Virus record (IMG/VR): IMGVR_UViG_3300046703_000026
Span: 1-40,485 of that record
DNA: 40,485 nt
DNA from: a virus
Strand: one strand, 5' to 3'
Below are positions 1 through 7,715 of this stretch, in pieces (position 1 is the first letter of the stretch; each line of letters opens with the position of its first letter). Below the pieces are notes generated by a model. It ran no database searches, had not been told where the DNA came from, and saw only the letters and a list, made by a program, of their open reading frames with translations. A program made the translations under genes and the position numbers.

Positions 1-89
1 TATTCATTTGCAATCTGCATGGCGAAACCAAGCATCGTGAGGGGGTATAAAATCAAACGTAGGTAGTCTGCCAAATCCTGTAGTATCAT
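1..89 (-). CDS. Small membrane protein, truncated by window edge
   Basis: The reading frame opens at an ATG overlapping the stop of the upstream XhlA-like gene by four bases (ATGA) and runs off the window end. The visible start reads MILQDLADYLRLILYPLTML and continues with GFAMQIANE. Residues about 9-26 are hydrophobic and look like the first membrane segment. A membrane protein directly after an XhlA-like gene at the end of the tail module suggests a holin or another lysis component, but only 29 residues are visible and I recognise no family. The start is supported by the coupling overlap only. Confidence 0.5.
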   Translation of the reverse strand, partial: MILQDLADYLRLILYPLTMLGFAMQIANE

Positions 90-379
90 TTGAATAGTGT
101 TCCTACTATAACGGCAATAGCACCGATTACCGATGTAAACGTTGCTTGTGCTAAGTTATAGATTGTAAGTCTCTCCTTGAGGGAGGCAACGTCTTTCTCA
201 GTCTGAGTCATTCTATCAACGAGCTTAGTAAACTCTGCTCGTGTAATGTAATCCCCCTTCACACCATAGAGCCCATCGTGAACATCGTCTACGGTATCCT
301 TTAGTTCTTTGACATCCTCTTCCAGGCGGCGCACCTTTTCCTTGAGCATTCCACCGTTTCCCGCTGCATCGTCAGTCAT
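86..379 (-). CDS. XhlA-like lysis protein (coiled coil plus C-terminal membrane anchor)
   Basis: A 97-residue protein beginning MTDDAAGNGG. Residues about 11-75 form a heptad-like charged helix (EKVRRLEEDVKELKDTVDDV, later EFTKLVDRMTQTEKDVASLK), and about 77-96 form a single hydrophobic segment ending in VGTLFK. This order matches haemolysin XhlA-type proteins that accompany holin and endolysin genes. The frame is open further upstream (to 451), but that would overlap the preceding gene and add an atypical His- and Arg-rich leader. A GAGGAG lies about 14 bases ahead of the chosen ATG, longer than usual, so the exact start is uncertain. It overlaps the next gene by four bases. No lysis enzyme is visible, so the role rests on architecture and position. 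Confidence 0.6.
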   Translation of the reverse strand: MTDDAAGNGGMLKEKVRRLEEDVKELKDTVDDVHDGLYGVKGDYITRAEFTKLVDRMTQTEKDVASLKERLTIYNLAQATFTSVIGAIAVIVGTLFK

Positions 380-404
380 ATCTATTTGATTGTCTCCTCT
401 ATGG

Positions 405-749
405 TTAGGATGATGGAGCGGCGATGTTTTCACCGACCTCGAATGTCTCAATGTCTGTGTGCCATTGTCCGTCAGGGCCTCGTACCAAGGCCTGAACTTG
501 CCACTGTCCTGCTACATTTATGTCGCCTTCGATGAATGTGTACTTCACCTTACCATCAGCACCAGTGGGAGGCGTGGACATCACTGCTTCTTTGACCATC
601 GCATCCTCACCAACACCAGGGGGCTGGAAGAGGAAAATCATAAAGTCTGAGCCAGCCAGGGGAAGCGGCTTATTGGTAGCCCTATTCATAATTGTCATTT
701 CAAAGTCTGTGCCGTAATCGCCAACGTGCATATCGGGTCTGGTTGTCAT
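405..749 (-). CDS. BppU N-terminal-like baseplate/fibre protein
   Basis: A 114-residue protein. The N-terminal part (MHVGDYGTDFEMTIMNRATN followed by KPLPLAGSDFMIFLF) follows the pattern of the Ig-like N-terminal domain of phage BppU baseplate proteins: a short strand, G-D-x-G-T, a pair of strands, then a statement of properties and units. The end (INVAGQWQVQALVRGPDGQW) is the closing beta hairpin of that fold. BppU proteins attach receptor-binding proteins to the baseplate; here the domain stands alone, without the C-terminal arm. The start overlaps the end of the 574-residue repeat protein by four bases (ATGA), with GGAG nine bases upstream. It probably sits at the tail tip or on the virion surface. 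Confidence 0.6.
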   Translation of the reverse strand: MTTRPDMHVGDYGTDFEMTIMNRATNKPLPLAGSDFMIFLFQPPGVGEDAMVKEAVMSTPPTGADGKVKYTFIEGDINVAGQWQVQALVRGPDGQWHTDIETFEVGENIAAPSS

Positions 750-2470
750 AACTTGGTCTCCACCTTCACAGTCTTATTGACCTGACTGCTCTTGTAAGTA
801 TTCTTTCCAAATGTGCTTTTGGATATCTTTGTTGTCATGTAAGTTGTGCGGGAGATTTTCACTCTTATAACTCCGAGGATTACTTCGGGGTCATAAACAT
901 CTGCCATTATATCAGCAGGAAGTGGTCTCGCATAGTACGGAGTTAGTGCCGAACCTGTCACATCTGTAAAGGCGTCTGCTCTTGGGTTCCAGATTTCAAC
1001 TGGACAGAAGACAGTTTCAATAATAGTGTCTGTTTCAGCATTTGCTGAAAGTGGGCTGAATATGAAAGGCGTAAAGACCTCAGGGTCTACAGTGCTCACC
1101 GATGTCTGAGCTATACCATCCTTGAAGTAGTAGGGCGTGAACACATCAGGGTCAGCACTGTCTACTACAGCCTCAGCTATAGCATTGAAGATGTCAACGG
1201 GGGTGAAAACTATTCCTATGGTGCTTTCGGTAAGAGCATCGGCAGTTCCACATATCCACTCGAAAGGCGTGTAGACTTCTCCAAGTAAGGTGTTGGACGC
1301 TATACTTACACTGTCGGGAGTGTACTCAAATGGAGTGTAGATTGTAGGATTGGGGGCATCAACCCTTACATCTGCCGAGGAGATTGTAAGGTTCAGCGGG
1401 TTCCAGAACGATGGTCGATGTCCTAAGTCTGAGATAGCATCAGCGGTATTGCAAGTCCACTCGAAGGGTGTATAGATTGCCTCTACTGTGCTATCAACCA
1501 CAGCCGTTGCTGGTCGGGGGAACAAAACCAGTGGTGTGACTACGTGCTCACTGATAGCATCACAACTAGTGAAGACCGCAGCGGGAGTATAGACGAATGG
1601 AATGTAAGCTGATTGTAAGGATGAACCTGACATACAGCTTGCATTTGCTGGTGTGTACTCGAATGGAGTGTAAATAACGGGTGCGCTTATTGACACTTCG
1701 CATGTAGCTGGCTCAGGCGTGATACACAACGGAGTTACTATAACACCTAAGGCGGTTTCTGTTACACAAGATGCGCTCTCTGGTGAGACTACTACCTCAG
1801 TCGAGCACGTGACATCCACACCAGTAGACGCATCTGCTGGAGATGGAGTAATCTCGACTGGAACAACTGACTCGTAATAGGTTTCGGTCTCTGCGGTTGC
1901 AGGGCTTGGGGTGAACTCAAATGGTATCTCAACTGTGGGCTCAGACGTATCTGAGACAGCATCGGCAGGGTCAGGCGTGTAGTTCAGTGAGCGCACGTAC
2001 TCAACCGACACGCCAATGTTGCTAATCCGTATCTGAGATGGGCTTGTGTACTCAAGGCTTACACCAAGATTACTCAGGCGAATGTAGTCTGCAAGAGTAT
2101 ACTCAAGAGACACACCAAGGTTGGTAGTCCTAATAAATGAAACGGCGTCCTGGTATTCGAGGCTGACACCGATATTGGTCAGGTTGAGATATTCATGCTC
2201 GAAACGTAGCGTTGGATTTACTCTGTCTGCAAGTGCATCGGCAGGGTTTGGAGTGACACTTACGATAACCAGTGGTATCGTGTCAGCTACAGCATCTACT
2301 GGAGTAGGAGCCCATTCAAATGGAGTTAGAACAGTTGGGGCTAATATGTCAGATATAGCATCGGCTGGAGAAGGGGTAATCTCCAGCGCACTGGTTGTTC
2401 CTTCGAGAAGAAAATTGCTACCAGTCTCTAGGAGAAGATAACCACCAGACTCCAGCTTCAGCCTAGCCAT
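746..2470 (-). CDS. Virion surface/fibre protein built from two kinds of short repeat
   Basis: 574 residues. The start MARLKLESGGYLLLETGSNF resembles the K-L-E-S-G-G-x-L-L-L-E leader seen in other phage structural proteins. After residue 28 comes a degenerate repeat of about 21-23 residues, roughly x-I-T-P-x-P-A-D-A-x-x-D-x-x-x-P-x-V-x-T-P, about twenty units in all. After three units it is interrupted by four units of a second, 17-residue repeat (S-N-L-G-V-S-L-E-Y-T, then five residues and I-R). The last ~35 residues are Lys/Thr/Ser-rich and basic. The repeats suggest an elongated beta structure; position between fibre-like genes suggests a tail or surface fibre. No catalytic motif is visible. 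The gene contains one exact copy of the dispersed 18-bp palindrome. Confidence 0.75.
   Translation of the reverse strand: MARLKLESGGYLLLETGSNFLLEGTTSALEITPSPADAISDILAPTVLTPFEWAPTPVDAVADTIPLVIVSVTPNPADALADRVNPTLRFEHEYLNLTNIGVSLEYQDAVSFIRTTNLGVSLEYTLADYIRLSNLGVSLEYTSPSQIRISNIGVSVEYVRSLNYTPDPADAVSDTSEPTVEIPFEFTPSPATAETETYYESVVPVEITPSPADASTGVDVTCSTEVVVSPESASCVTETALGVIVTPLCITPEPATCEVSISAPVIYTPFEYTPANASCMSGSSLQSAYIPFVYTPAAVFTSCDAISEHVVTPLVLFPRPATAVVDSTVEAIYTPFEWTCNTADAISDLGHRPSFWNPLNLTISSADVRVDAPNPTIYTPFEYTPDSVSIASNTLLGEVYTPFEWICGTADALTESTIGIVFTPVDIFNAIAEAVVDSADPDVFTPYYFKDGIAQTSVSTVDPEVFTPFIFSPLSANAETDTIIETVFCPVEIWNPRADAFTDVTGSALTPYYARPLPADIMADVYDPEVILGVIRVKISRTTYMTTKISKSTFGKNTYKSSQVNKTVKVETKL
1939..1956. 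repeat. Dispersed palindrome, exact core
   Basis: GCTCAGACGTATCTGAGA, inside the 574-residue repeat protein. Here the motif is read in a different codon phase (V-S-D-T-S-E-P) from most other coding copies. Confidence 0.6.
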
Positions 2471-2473
2471 GAG

Positions 2474-3739
2474 TTAGGCCTTTCTGTTACGCTTATTATC
2501 GTAGCTCGCCGTGACAGGCCCAGGTAGTATCATGCCGTACTTCTTGCCTGTCCACTTAGTGAGTGTTCCAAGTAGCGGAGTTGGGTAAATAATTCCATGG
2601 GACTGTTTCCATGCTATCCATACTAGCGCACCATTTACAGAGCACTCATTAGTGCCAGCGTCATGGACAATCTTCAGTAAGGCTGCGTTCACAGCGGCTA
2701 CAGTCCAGGCAGCCGCAGTATTGGGGTCAGTAAGCTGGAGCGCCCCTCTCTTAGTAGTCCAAGTTGTGCCACCAGCATCGAAGGTAGTACTTGTCCCATC
2801 TACGCCACCAGAGCGTATCATAAAATTCACGCCAGCCGCACTTCCAGCCGTAGTCCTGCGATGACGTATAACAGAAAGCATACCCAAAATAGTAACACCA
2901 TCAGAGACACCACCAAGAAAACCCAACTTCATCCTGTCTTCTTGGTTAGCGCTAGATGACTTTATCAAATTGTTATCTTGAGAGTCCCAGGTCTGAGCTA
3001 GAACTTGCCAGTCAGCCTTACCTGAGTCCACAACTGTCCAGTTTCCACCACCCGCATCAGTTCCATTTAGTGCCAGCAGGGATATATTGGTAGGCCCAAA
3101 CCAGTCACTATACCCTACGCTGTCCTTAGCACAAATCAACACGCCGCTGAAGTATCTTGCTCCTGCATTAGCCTGTGCCTCGACCACACCCAAGCGATAG
3201 CGCCGTGGCAAAGCAGCCCCATTGTTCAATCCAGTCTGCGTAAGAGCAGGGTCTTCGTGTCCATCTATCTTGACAGTGAACGCTCCAGTAGAGGCATCGG
3301 TCTTCCAGTAGAACTCGATGCGATGCTTGGTGTTCTGTATTACTTTGTTGGTGGTTGATGTATATGCTGTGCTATTAGCATTATCATAAAGTTGGAAGTA
3401 ACCAGATGCAGCCACCCGAAGACTGAACAGTTGGGTGGGTACAGAGTCGAGGACAGAGAAGAAGGCTGTGATTGCCGATGGAACATTCTCGAAGTAAACA
3501 TAGAGTTCTCCGTAAATCTCAGCATCATCATAGCCCCAATCAATCTCTCCATAAGCCACTACACTTGAGCCACCAGTAACGGCACGTAGTAGAAAGAGTT
3601 GACCACTGTACGTACTACCACCCCCTCTTCCAAGGTTAGCACCTGCGCCAACAGAAACAGCATCGAAGGGCGAGTTTGCTAATGGGCAATCCCAATCATT
3701 TACCAAACAGTCGTAGTTTAAGATGCTGCGAAGTGTCAT
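2474..3739 (-). CDS. Virion protein with LamG/concanavalin-like domain
   Basis: 421 residues, rich in Gly, Ser and Thr, with no cysteine clusters. Residues about 60-215 read as a laminin-G/concanavalin-like jelly roll: alternating beta strands with a pattern such as HRIEFYWKTDASTGAFTVKI followed by DGHED. The second half (from about 225) has a similar strand-rich texture and may be another sandwich domain. Such modules bind carbohydrate or decorate phage surfaces. It is separated by two or three bases from its neighbours, so it is part of the same transcript as the other fibre-like genes. AGAGG lies ahead of the ATG. The family is inferred from texture, so the domain label is tentative. Confidence 0.55.
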   Translation of the reverse strand: MTLRSILNYDCLVNDWDCPLANSPFDAVSVGAGANLGRGGGSTYSGQLFLLRAVTGGSSVVAYGEIDWGYDDAEIYGELYVYFENVPSAITAFFSVLDSVPTQLFSLRVAASGYFQLYDNANSTAYTSTTNKVIQNTKHRIEFYWKTDASTGAFTVKIDGHEDPALTQTGLNNGAALPRRYRLGVVEAQANAGARYFSGVLICAKDSVGYSDWFGPTNISLLALNGTDAGGGNWTVVDSGKADWQVLAQTWDSQDNNLIKSSSANQEDRMKLGFLGGVSDGVTILGMLSVIRHRRTTAGSAAGVNFMIRSGGVDGTSTTFDAGGTTWTTKRGALQLTDPNTAAAWTVAAVNAALLKIVHDAGTNECSVNGALVWIAWKQSHGIIYPTPLLGTLTKWTGKKYGMILPGPVTASYDNKRNRKA

Positions 3740-3741
3740 GG

Positions 3742-4653
3742 CTAGACCTCTGCAATTGCTATTCCATGCGAGTAGTTCCCGCCAATTGGTTGGTCTCTAT
3801 CACCTATTGTTCCTCCAGGCTGGAAAATCAAGTAGGTAATTGCTCCAACAATCACGGTATCCAGATGGGCAAGTACGCCAGCACCGTACGAGACATTTTG
3901 CGGCGTAGAACCAAATGGAGCAAACAGAAGTCCGTCAAACATACCTCGCAGTTGGGTATTTCCGTACCCACCAGCTGTGCCAGTGGAGTAGGCGTATGAG
4001 TCGTATGCATAAATCGGGTAGAGCAGAATTTTCCCACCATTGAACGGCAGTAATTGACTGTAGCACTGGCGAGTCTGACCTAAGCCATCTACGGAGCCAA
4101 GGAAAGCACCCGTTGGATTTCCACCAATCCATGTATTAGGCCAATAGAAAGTCCCTCCACCCTGTGACAAGAGCGTTTGCCCTAGCCATGTGGTCACAGC
4201 GCCATCTTTGCTGGATAGCAGAAATACGCAATTCGGGTCGGCTGTTCCAGCTATGGCAGTGTCAAAGCCACCGAAATATACCCAGTTGCGATAGTTCGTA
4301 GTCTTGGAGTCGATGGCAACAATAATACGGTTGGCTGTGATTGACATATACATATCAACTAAAGTAGCCGCCGCAATCGGAGCAGGCCCAAGGTACACCC
4401 TGCCACACTTCCCATTGTCTGAGCCGTTAGAACCCGCATGAGCAGCCCACGCTCGCCAACCTTGGAATTGGATATATGTATAAGTTCCAGACTGAGTAAT
4501 CTGGACATACTGTGTAACGCCCTGGCTGTTTACAGCAGAGAACACAAAGTAAGGTGTACCGTCAACCTCGCTCCAGCCATTAGCCATTAGATTTGTTCTG
4601 ATGGTCGATATAATTGCATCGGCACGAATGCCAGCGTCTACAACCCAAGCCAT
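3742..4653 (-). CDS. Conserved phage virion protein, unknown function
   Basis: 303 residues. The first 60 residues have the form of a conserved phage structural family: a helix (IISTIRTNLMANGWSEVDG), then beta strands containing S-x-G-V-T-Q-Y-V-Q-I. The rest is Gly-, Tyr- and Trp-rich beta texture with no catalytic motif. I recognise the N-terminal pattern from phage tail-tip regions but not a named function. The start has a good AGGAGG eleven bases away. Lying among fibre, jelly-roll and repeat proteins, it is probably a surface or tail-tip component. Confidence 0.5.
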   Translation of the reverse strand: MAWVVDAGIRADAIISTIRTNLMANGWSEVDGTPYFVFSAVNSQGVTQYVQITQSGTYTYIQFQGWRAWAAHAGSNGSDNGKCGRVYLGPAPIAAATLVDMYMSITANRIIVAIDSKTTNYRNWVYFGGFDTAIAGTADPNCVFLLSSKDGAVTTWLGQTLLSQGGGTFYWPNTWIGGNPTGAFLGSVDGLGQTRQCYSQLLPFNGGKILLYPIYAYDSYAYSTGTAGGYGNTQLRGMFDGLLFAPFGSTPQNVSYGAGVLAHLDTVIVGAITYLIFQPGGTIGDRDQPIGGNYSHGIAIAEV

Positions 4654-4662
4654 GTCAGCCTC

Positions 4663-4995
4663 CTATGAATGTGTGATACCACTTGCTAAAATGCACAGCC
4701 CTGAGGCGCTGGCCTTGCAGTAAAGGAACGAGTTGGCTGGCATGACCTGTTCGCCTTCCCATCCAAGGTGTCCTTGCTGCGTGTTGGGAGCAATCGGGAA
4801 ATCGTAATACAGTGCGTTATCCGCACCCGCTGAGCCACCCTGAGGAACAATGTGAATACGAACAGTGATAACCACACCTGTCGTATTGCATACATCAAAG
4901 CTCTTCAGGATGGTGACTACTCCAGTTGAGGTGTAGAGTGTTCCACCAGCCGAAGCTATTGCTGCCGCACAAAGTTGAGCTGCTGTATTTGCCAT
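4663..4995 (-). CDS. Small virion beta-sandwich protein, unknown function
   Basis: 110 residues. An Ala-rich helix (residues 3-17) is followed by alternating strands, including VVITVRIHIVPQGG and a C-terminal FLYCKASASGLCILASGITH. The pattern resembles small phage decoration or fibre-associated sandwich proteins that hold 'values at a surface' domains, but I do not recognise a family with confidence. The Shine-Dalgarno (AGGATGG) is weak and far from the ATG. One base separates it from the next gene, so it is probably translated from the same message. Confidence 0.45.
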   Translation of the reverse strand: MANTAAQLCAAAIASAGGTLYTSTGVVTILKSFDVCNTTGVVITVRIHIVPQGGSAGADNALYYDFPIAPNTQQGHLGWEGEQVMPANSFLYCKASASGLCILASGITHS

Positions 4996-4996
4996 A

Positions 4997-5191
4997 TTAG
5001 AACCATCCTAGTAAATTCATGGGGGCTAAGACTTCATCCACACCAGCGCCGCTGGCGAAGACAATCTTGAGATTAGCAAAGGAAATTCCTTTGGAGACAG
5101 GTGTCGTACCCACGTCTATAACGACATAAGCCAAGTCCTCGTCCTCGACTGTGGTAACAACATCCAGTTCAGAAAGCATCTCGTCTGTCAT
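4997..5191 (-). CDS. Short fibre-linker type protein
   Basis: 64 residues. The order L-S-E-L-D, an acidic D-E-D-L-A-Y-V-V stretch, then T-P-V-S-K-G-I-S-F-A-N-L is a motif often found at the N-terminus of phage tail fibres, where it precedes the shaft. Here it makes up the whole protein and ends in a hydrophobic PMNLLGWF. It may be a small attachment piece or a fibre head domain expressed separately. An AGGAG eight bases ahead of the ATG supports the start. No truncation or frameshift into a neighbour is visible. Confidence 0.5.
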   Translation of the reverse strand: MTDEMLSELDVVTTVEDEDLAYVVIDVGTTPVSKGISFANLKIVFASGAGVDEVLAPMNLLGWF

Positions 5192-5201
5192 AGAAATTCT
5201 C

Positions 5202-6206
5202 CTAGATTACCGCTGTACCAATCTCACTAATAACCTCAAGTGCATTGATATCGTCCTCTTCCCAGGGTTCGTTGTCTACTGGATTGAGTTTGAGCCCTGT
5301 GCCAATAACTTGTTTGTAGCTTAGCTGAAGCTCCAGGTCGTCAGTCATCTGGTCAGTACCGCCATCGGGAAGAATACCCAATTTCACGGTATGCCCTACG
5401 GCAGTAGTCTTTCGAGCTCTGCCTTCAGGGTAGACACGTATGATAGTCTTGTCTGTACCATCAAAGCCACTTACTGTAAACTGTTCTTTGACGCCACCGT
5501 CACCACCGTCCCGATAAACAAAAGATGTGTCACCATCGTGGGGAATGTCCTGAACAAGTAAATACTTGTCGATGTCATCACCATCACTGCCATGCCATTC
5601 GTGAACTGTGCCTTGACCAACGACAGGAACGAAAGCGATGGTTGCATCATCAGGCCAGCTATTGTCCCCCTTGCCATCATCATTGTTGGTATCATTCATG
5701 GCGAAGTCGTCAATAACAAAAGTTCCAGCTTCAGTTCTGAAGAGGAAGTTGTCTACTGTAGAGTAATTTTCGAGGGTATCACCAGTGTAATCAATAATCT
5801 TATTGCCGTTGGCATAAACAATCCACCGCCCACCACTATTGGCTATCTTGAGATAAGTCATAAGGGTGTACGGGGTGTCGAGTTGAACGGCGTAGCTCGA
5901 TGTTTCTCGATGACCGTTTCCCTCAGCACAAATTCGATGAAGACTATCAATCCCCACTCGTAGTACTATGCTAGTACCATTCCTGAATGATGGACACTGG
6001 TCATCGCTCCAATCCCACCCACTGGAAGAAGGCCAGTGAACCTTTACACGAAAGAATAATTCTGACAATGGGGAAAATATCTTATAGTTCTGAGCAATCC
6101 TGTAAGCGTGAGGACTACCCAATCCAGCTACAATAGTAGAGCCAGAATGACCATCCCAAAACAAAAGGTCTTGGAACTCAGCACCGTCCTGCAATATACG
6201 TGTCAT
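5202..6206 (-). CDS. Virion protein with concanavalin-like jelly roll
   Basis: 334 residues. Residues about 25-190 look like a lectin-type jelly roll: strands around AYRIAQNYKIFSPLSELFFR, SIVLRVGIDSLHRICAEG, and SGGRWIVYANGNKIIDYTGD, the last typical of a concanavalin-like back sheet. Residues 190-334 form a second, acidic strand-rich domain with DGGDGGVKEQFTVSGFDGTD. A strong AGGAGG precedes the ATG. It is the last gene before the 137-base intergenic region on its upstream side, so it may begin a transcript segment. Glycan binding or surface decoration is likely but not shown. Confidence 0.55.
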   Translation of the reverse strand: MTRILQDGAEFQDLLFWDGHSGSTIVAGLGSPHAYRIAQNYKIFSPLSELFFRVKVHWPSSSGWDWSDDQCPSFRNGTSIVLRVGIDSLHRICAEGNGHRETSSYAVQLDTPYTLMTYLKIANSGGRWIVYANGNKIIDYTGDTLENYSTVDNFLFRTEAGTFVIDDFAMNDTNNDDGKGDNSWPDDATIAFVPVVGQGTVHEWHGSDGDDIDKYLLVQDIPHDGDTSFVYRDGGDGGVKEQFTVSGFDGTDKTIIRVYPEGRARKTTAVGHTVKLGILPDGGTDQMTDDLELQLSYKQVIGTGLKLNPVDNEPWEEDDINALEVISEIGTAVI

Positions 6207-6343
6207 AACAGACCTCCTAAGAGTAGTCGGGTAGGGTTTAGTACCTACAACAGCGCTTACTGAGGGTTGGAAGCCTCACGTTCAGCGCCAGCGTATTGTC
6301 TTCATCGCAGTGTGTCCAGCAATCCACACCGCCGACTAATAAT
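6207..6343. other. 137-base non-coding gap with possible RNA structure
   Basis: This is one of the longest gaps in the window and holds no credible gene (the only ATG frame is eight codons). It carries an inverted pair TAGTCGG/CCGACTA near its two ends, about 110 bases apart, and an internal GTGTG/CACAC pair around 6305-6325. Together they could close a structured leader. The last bases supply the AGGAGG for the gene at 6206. I see no promoter with good -35 and -10 boxes and no U-rich terminator. Confidence 0.35.
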
Positions 6344-6802
6344 TTATGATGTCTCTAAGACACGAGCTTCCAGGTTGATGAGCCTGAAGGGTGAGCCATC
6401 CTGAACTGAGCGCTCTCCACCAAGCGACCAGAAGAACAAAATCTTTCGGTCTGCTGGTGTGGCATTGTCATCAGTAAGTACAGCGTAGGCGGCTGTACCA
6501 GTAGCAGGGATGGGGCCACCGTCTGCTGTCCACTCAACATCCTTGACCTGGACACGGCCCAGGTTGCCAGTGTCGTCCTCTTCAGCGAAATCGAAATCGG
6601 TATCGCCAGGGTCGAGCTCATAGCCACCAGCGACATAACCATTACCATCATCAATCTCGGTAAGGTCAGCCATGGTGTCAGTGTCCTCGGATGGAATGTC
6701 GTCACTGGTAACGAGCGCCACGTAGTAATTGGTCGGGAGCGTGGTTCGCTGGAAAATCTGCTTCAGTGAGTCAGCCTTGAATTTGTTAGTCCAACCAGAC
6801 AT
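6344..6802 (-). CDS. Gp80-like phage virion/tail protein
   Basis: 152 residues. The order helix, N-Y-Y-V-A-L-V-T-S-D, acidic loop, G-Y-x-A-G-G-Y, then a strand with V-Q-V-K-D-V-E-W-T-A and a late I-L-F-F-W-S-L-G-G matches the small phage tail proteins of the Gp80 type, which start with a helix and 'LYVALFTSDP'-like strand. In that family these proteins sit near the tail tip. The body is very acidic. GAGGAG lies seven bases ahead of the ATG. The gene is preceded by an intergenic palindrome at 6816-6833 that ends about ten bases before the start codon, so its translation or transcription could be affected by anything bound there. Confidence 0.6.
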   Translation of the reverse strand: MSGWTNKFKADSLKQIFQRTTLPTNYYVALVTSDDIPSEDTDTMADLTEIDDGNGYVAGGYELDPGDTDFDFAEEDDTGNLGRVQVKDVEWTADGGPIPATGTAAYAVLTDDNATPADRKILFFWSLGGERSVQDGSPFRLINLEARVLETS

Positions 6803-6815
6803 AGTATCTCTCCTC

Positions 6816-6833
6816 GCTCAGATGGGTCTGAGC
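6816..6833. promoter_or_regulatory. Dispersed palindrome copy, intergenic
   Basis: Exact match to R-CTCAGA-Y-N2-R-TCTGAG-Y (GCTCAGATGGGTCTGAGC). It lies in the gap between two minus-strand genes and directly upstream of the Shine-Dalgarno of the 152-residue gene. As a non-coding copy it argues that the motif is not a protein-level feature. Confidence 0.6.
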
Positions 6834-6844
6834 TTGTTTTGTGT

Positions 6845-6876
6845 ATAGGTAGTAATAAAAGATGATTACTATCTAT
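6845..6876 (-). terminator. Hairpin after the 122-residue gene
   Basis: Arms ATAGGTAGTAAT (6845-6856) and ATTACTATCTAT (6865-6876) pair along 12 positions with one mismatch around an eight-base loop. The hairpin is AT-rich and is not followed by a clear U tract in the minus-strand RNA, so it would be a weak or factor-dependent terminator, or an mRNA processing or stabilising element. It sits just after the stop of the gene at 6893. Confidence 0.35.
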
Positions 6877-6892
6877 GCATGAAATAAACTGC

Positions 6893-7261
6893 TTATCCCA
6901 GGTAGCGAACCGTGACTTCAACTGCATACGTCAGGGCATCGCTCAGGGTTACAGCCAGAGTCATCGTGCCATTCAAGATGAACTTCTCGTAAGAAGACAC
7001 CAGGGAGCCCGCACCATCACAGGCTTGCTTGCGGGGAGCAAACAACTTGTCTGTCTTACTGGCAGGACACGCCAGGATAGCCCCCTCAACAGGGTCAGAC
7101 TGTGTGATGGTCAGCACAGTTGTAGCTGGAGCACTGGCATGATAATTGACATAAATGTCAATGAGCTCACCTTCAAGCCCTGCAATCTGAGCCGAGCCAG
7201 ATGCGGAGCCAGCAACGCCAGTGGTCGTAATCCTTGCACGTTTACTAAGTATTCGGGTCAT
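6893..7261 (-). CDS. Small virion protein, unknown function
   Basis: 122 residues beginning MTRILSKRARITTTGVAGSA. A Ser/Gly/Ala-rich start leads into alternating strands (GELIDIYVNYHASAPATTVL, later TMTLAVTLSDALTYAVEVTV) ending in RYLG, the layout of a small beta-sandwich virion protein. The frame is open for 14 more codons, but AAGGAG seven bases ahead of the chosen ATG decides for this start. It overlaps the end of the 147-residue gene by 17 bases. I do not recognise a family; neighbours suggest a surface or tail-tip role. Confidence 0.5.
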   Translation of the reverse strand: MTRILSKRARITTTGVAGSASGSAQIAGLEGELIDIYVNYHASAPATTVLTITQSDPVEGAILACPASKTDKLFAPRKQACDGAGSLVSSYEKFILNGTMTLAVTLSDALTYAVEVTVRYLG

Positions 7262-7688
7262 TTTGAGTCTCCTTATATCGCAAAGTAGTGTGTATCCGTT
7301 CAATCTCTAGTGGACGTACATCCTGCCATATTCCACCATTGTCGTCTATCCAAGTGATAAAGATATTATCCCCGATGACGGAGCCTATCCCTTGCAGATG
7401 GAACTCATGTTTCTGACCATCGTGCAGGATTACTCTTTTCTCGTGAGCCTGGAAGAAGCCATCGCATTTCTCTCCAAGCAAAGAGGTGATTGTGGTAAAC
7501 ATTTGGTGAAGTTGTAGGACATGTATTGAGAGACCTTCATCCCTTAGGTATATCAGTAACTTCTGCCAGGATGTGAGCTCTTCGGGAATAGGAGCTGCCT
7601 CTTCTACAAATTCCTTATTGGAAAGGATGGCTGTCCAACTTACCGAAAAGCCCTGTGAAGGTTCTATTTCTATTACTTGTTCGCTCAT
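7245..7688 (-). CDS. Hypothetical phage protein
   Basis: 147 residues, mixed alpha/beta and less repetitive than the surrounding surface proteins. Residues about 38-72 are helical (LTSWQKLLIYLRDEGLSIHV) and the second half has strands (RVILHDGQKHEFHLQGIGSV, then FITWIDDNGGIWQDVRPLEI). I recognise no family or catalytic motif. GAGGAG precedes the ATG by six bases. The end of the gene overlaps the start of the next by 17 bases. It may be an assembly or chaperone-type protein rather than a fibre, as it lacks the Gly/Ser/Thr texture of its neighbours. Confidence 0.5.
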   Translation of the reverse strand: MSEQVIEIEPSQGFSVSWTAILSNKEFVEEAAPIPEELTSWQKLLIYLRDEGLSIHVLQLHQMFTTITSLLGEKCDGFFQAHEKRVILHDGQKHEFHLQGIGSVIGDNIFITWIDDNGGIWQDVRPLEIERIHTTLRYKETQNDPNT

Positions 7689-7715
7689 GTAGGTCTCCTC
7701 ATTGTATCATAAAAC

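Noticed and set aside
198-208. CTCAGTCTGAG as a palindrome copy
   Set aside because: The arms have only one base between them and do not fit the N2-N4 spacing.
1094-1111. GCTCACCGATGTCTGAGC as another palindrome copy
   Set aside because: The left arm differs at three positions of the consensus (two of them in the CTCAGA core); it may be a degenerate copy but is not counted.
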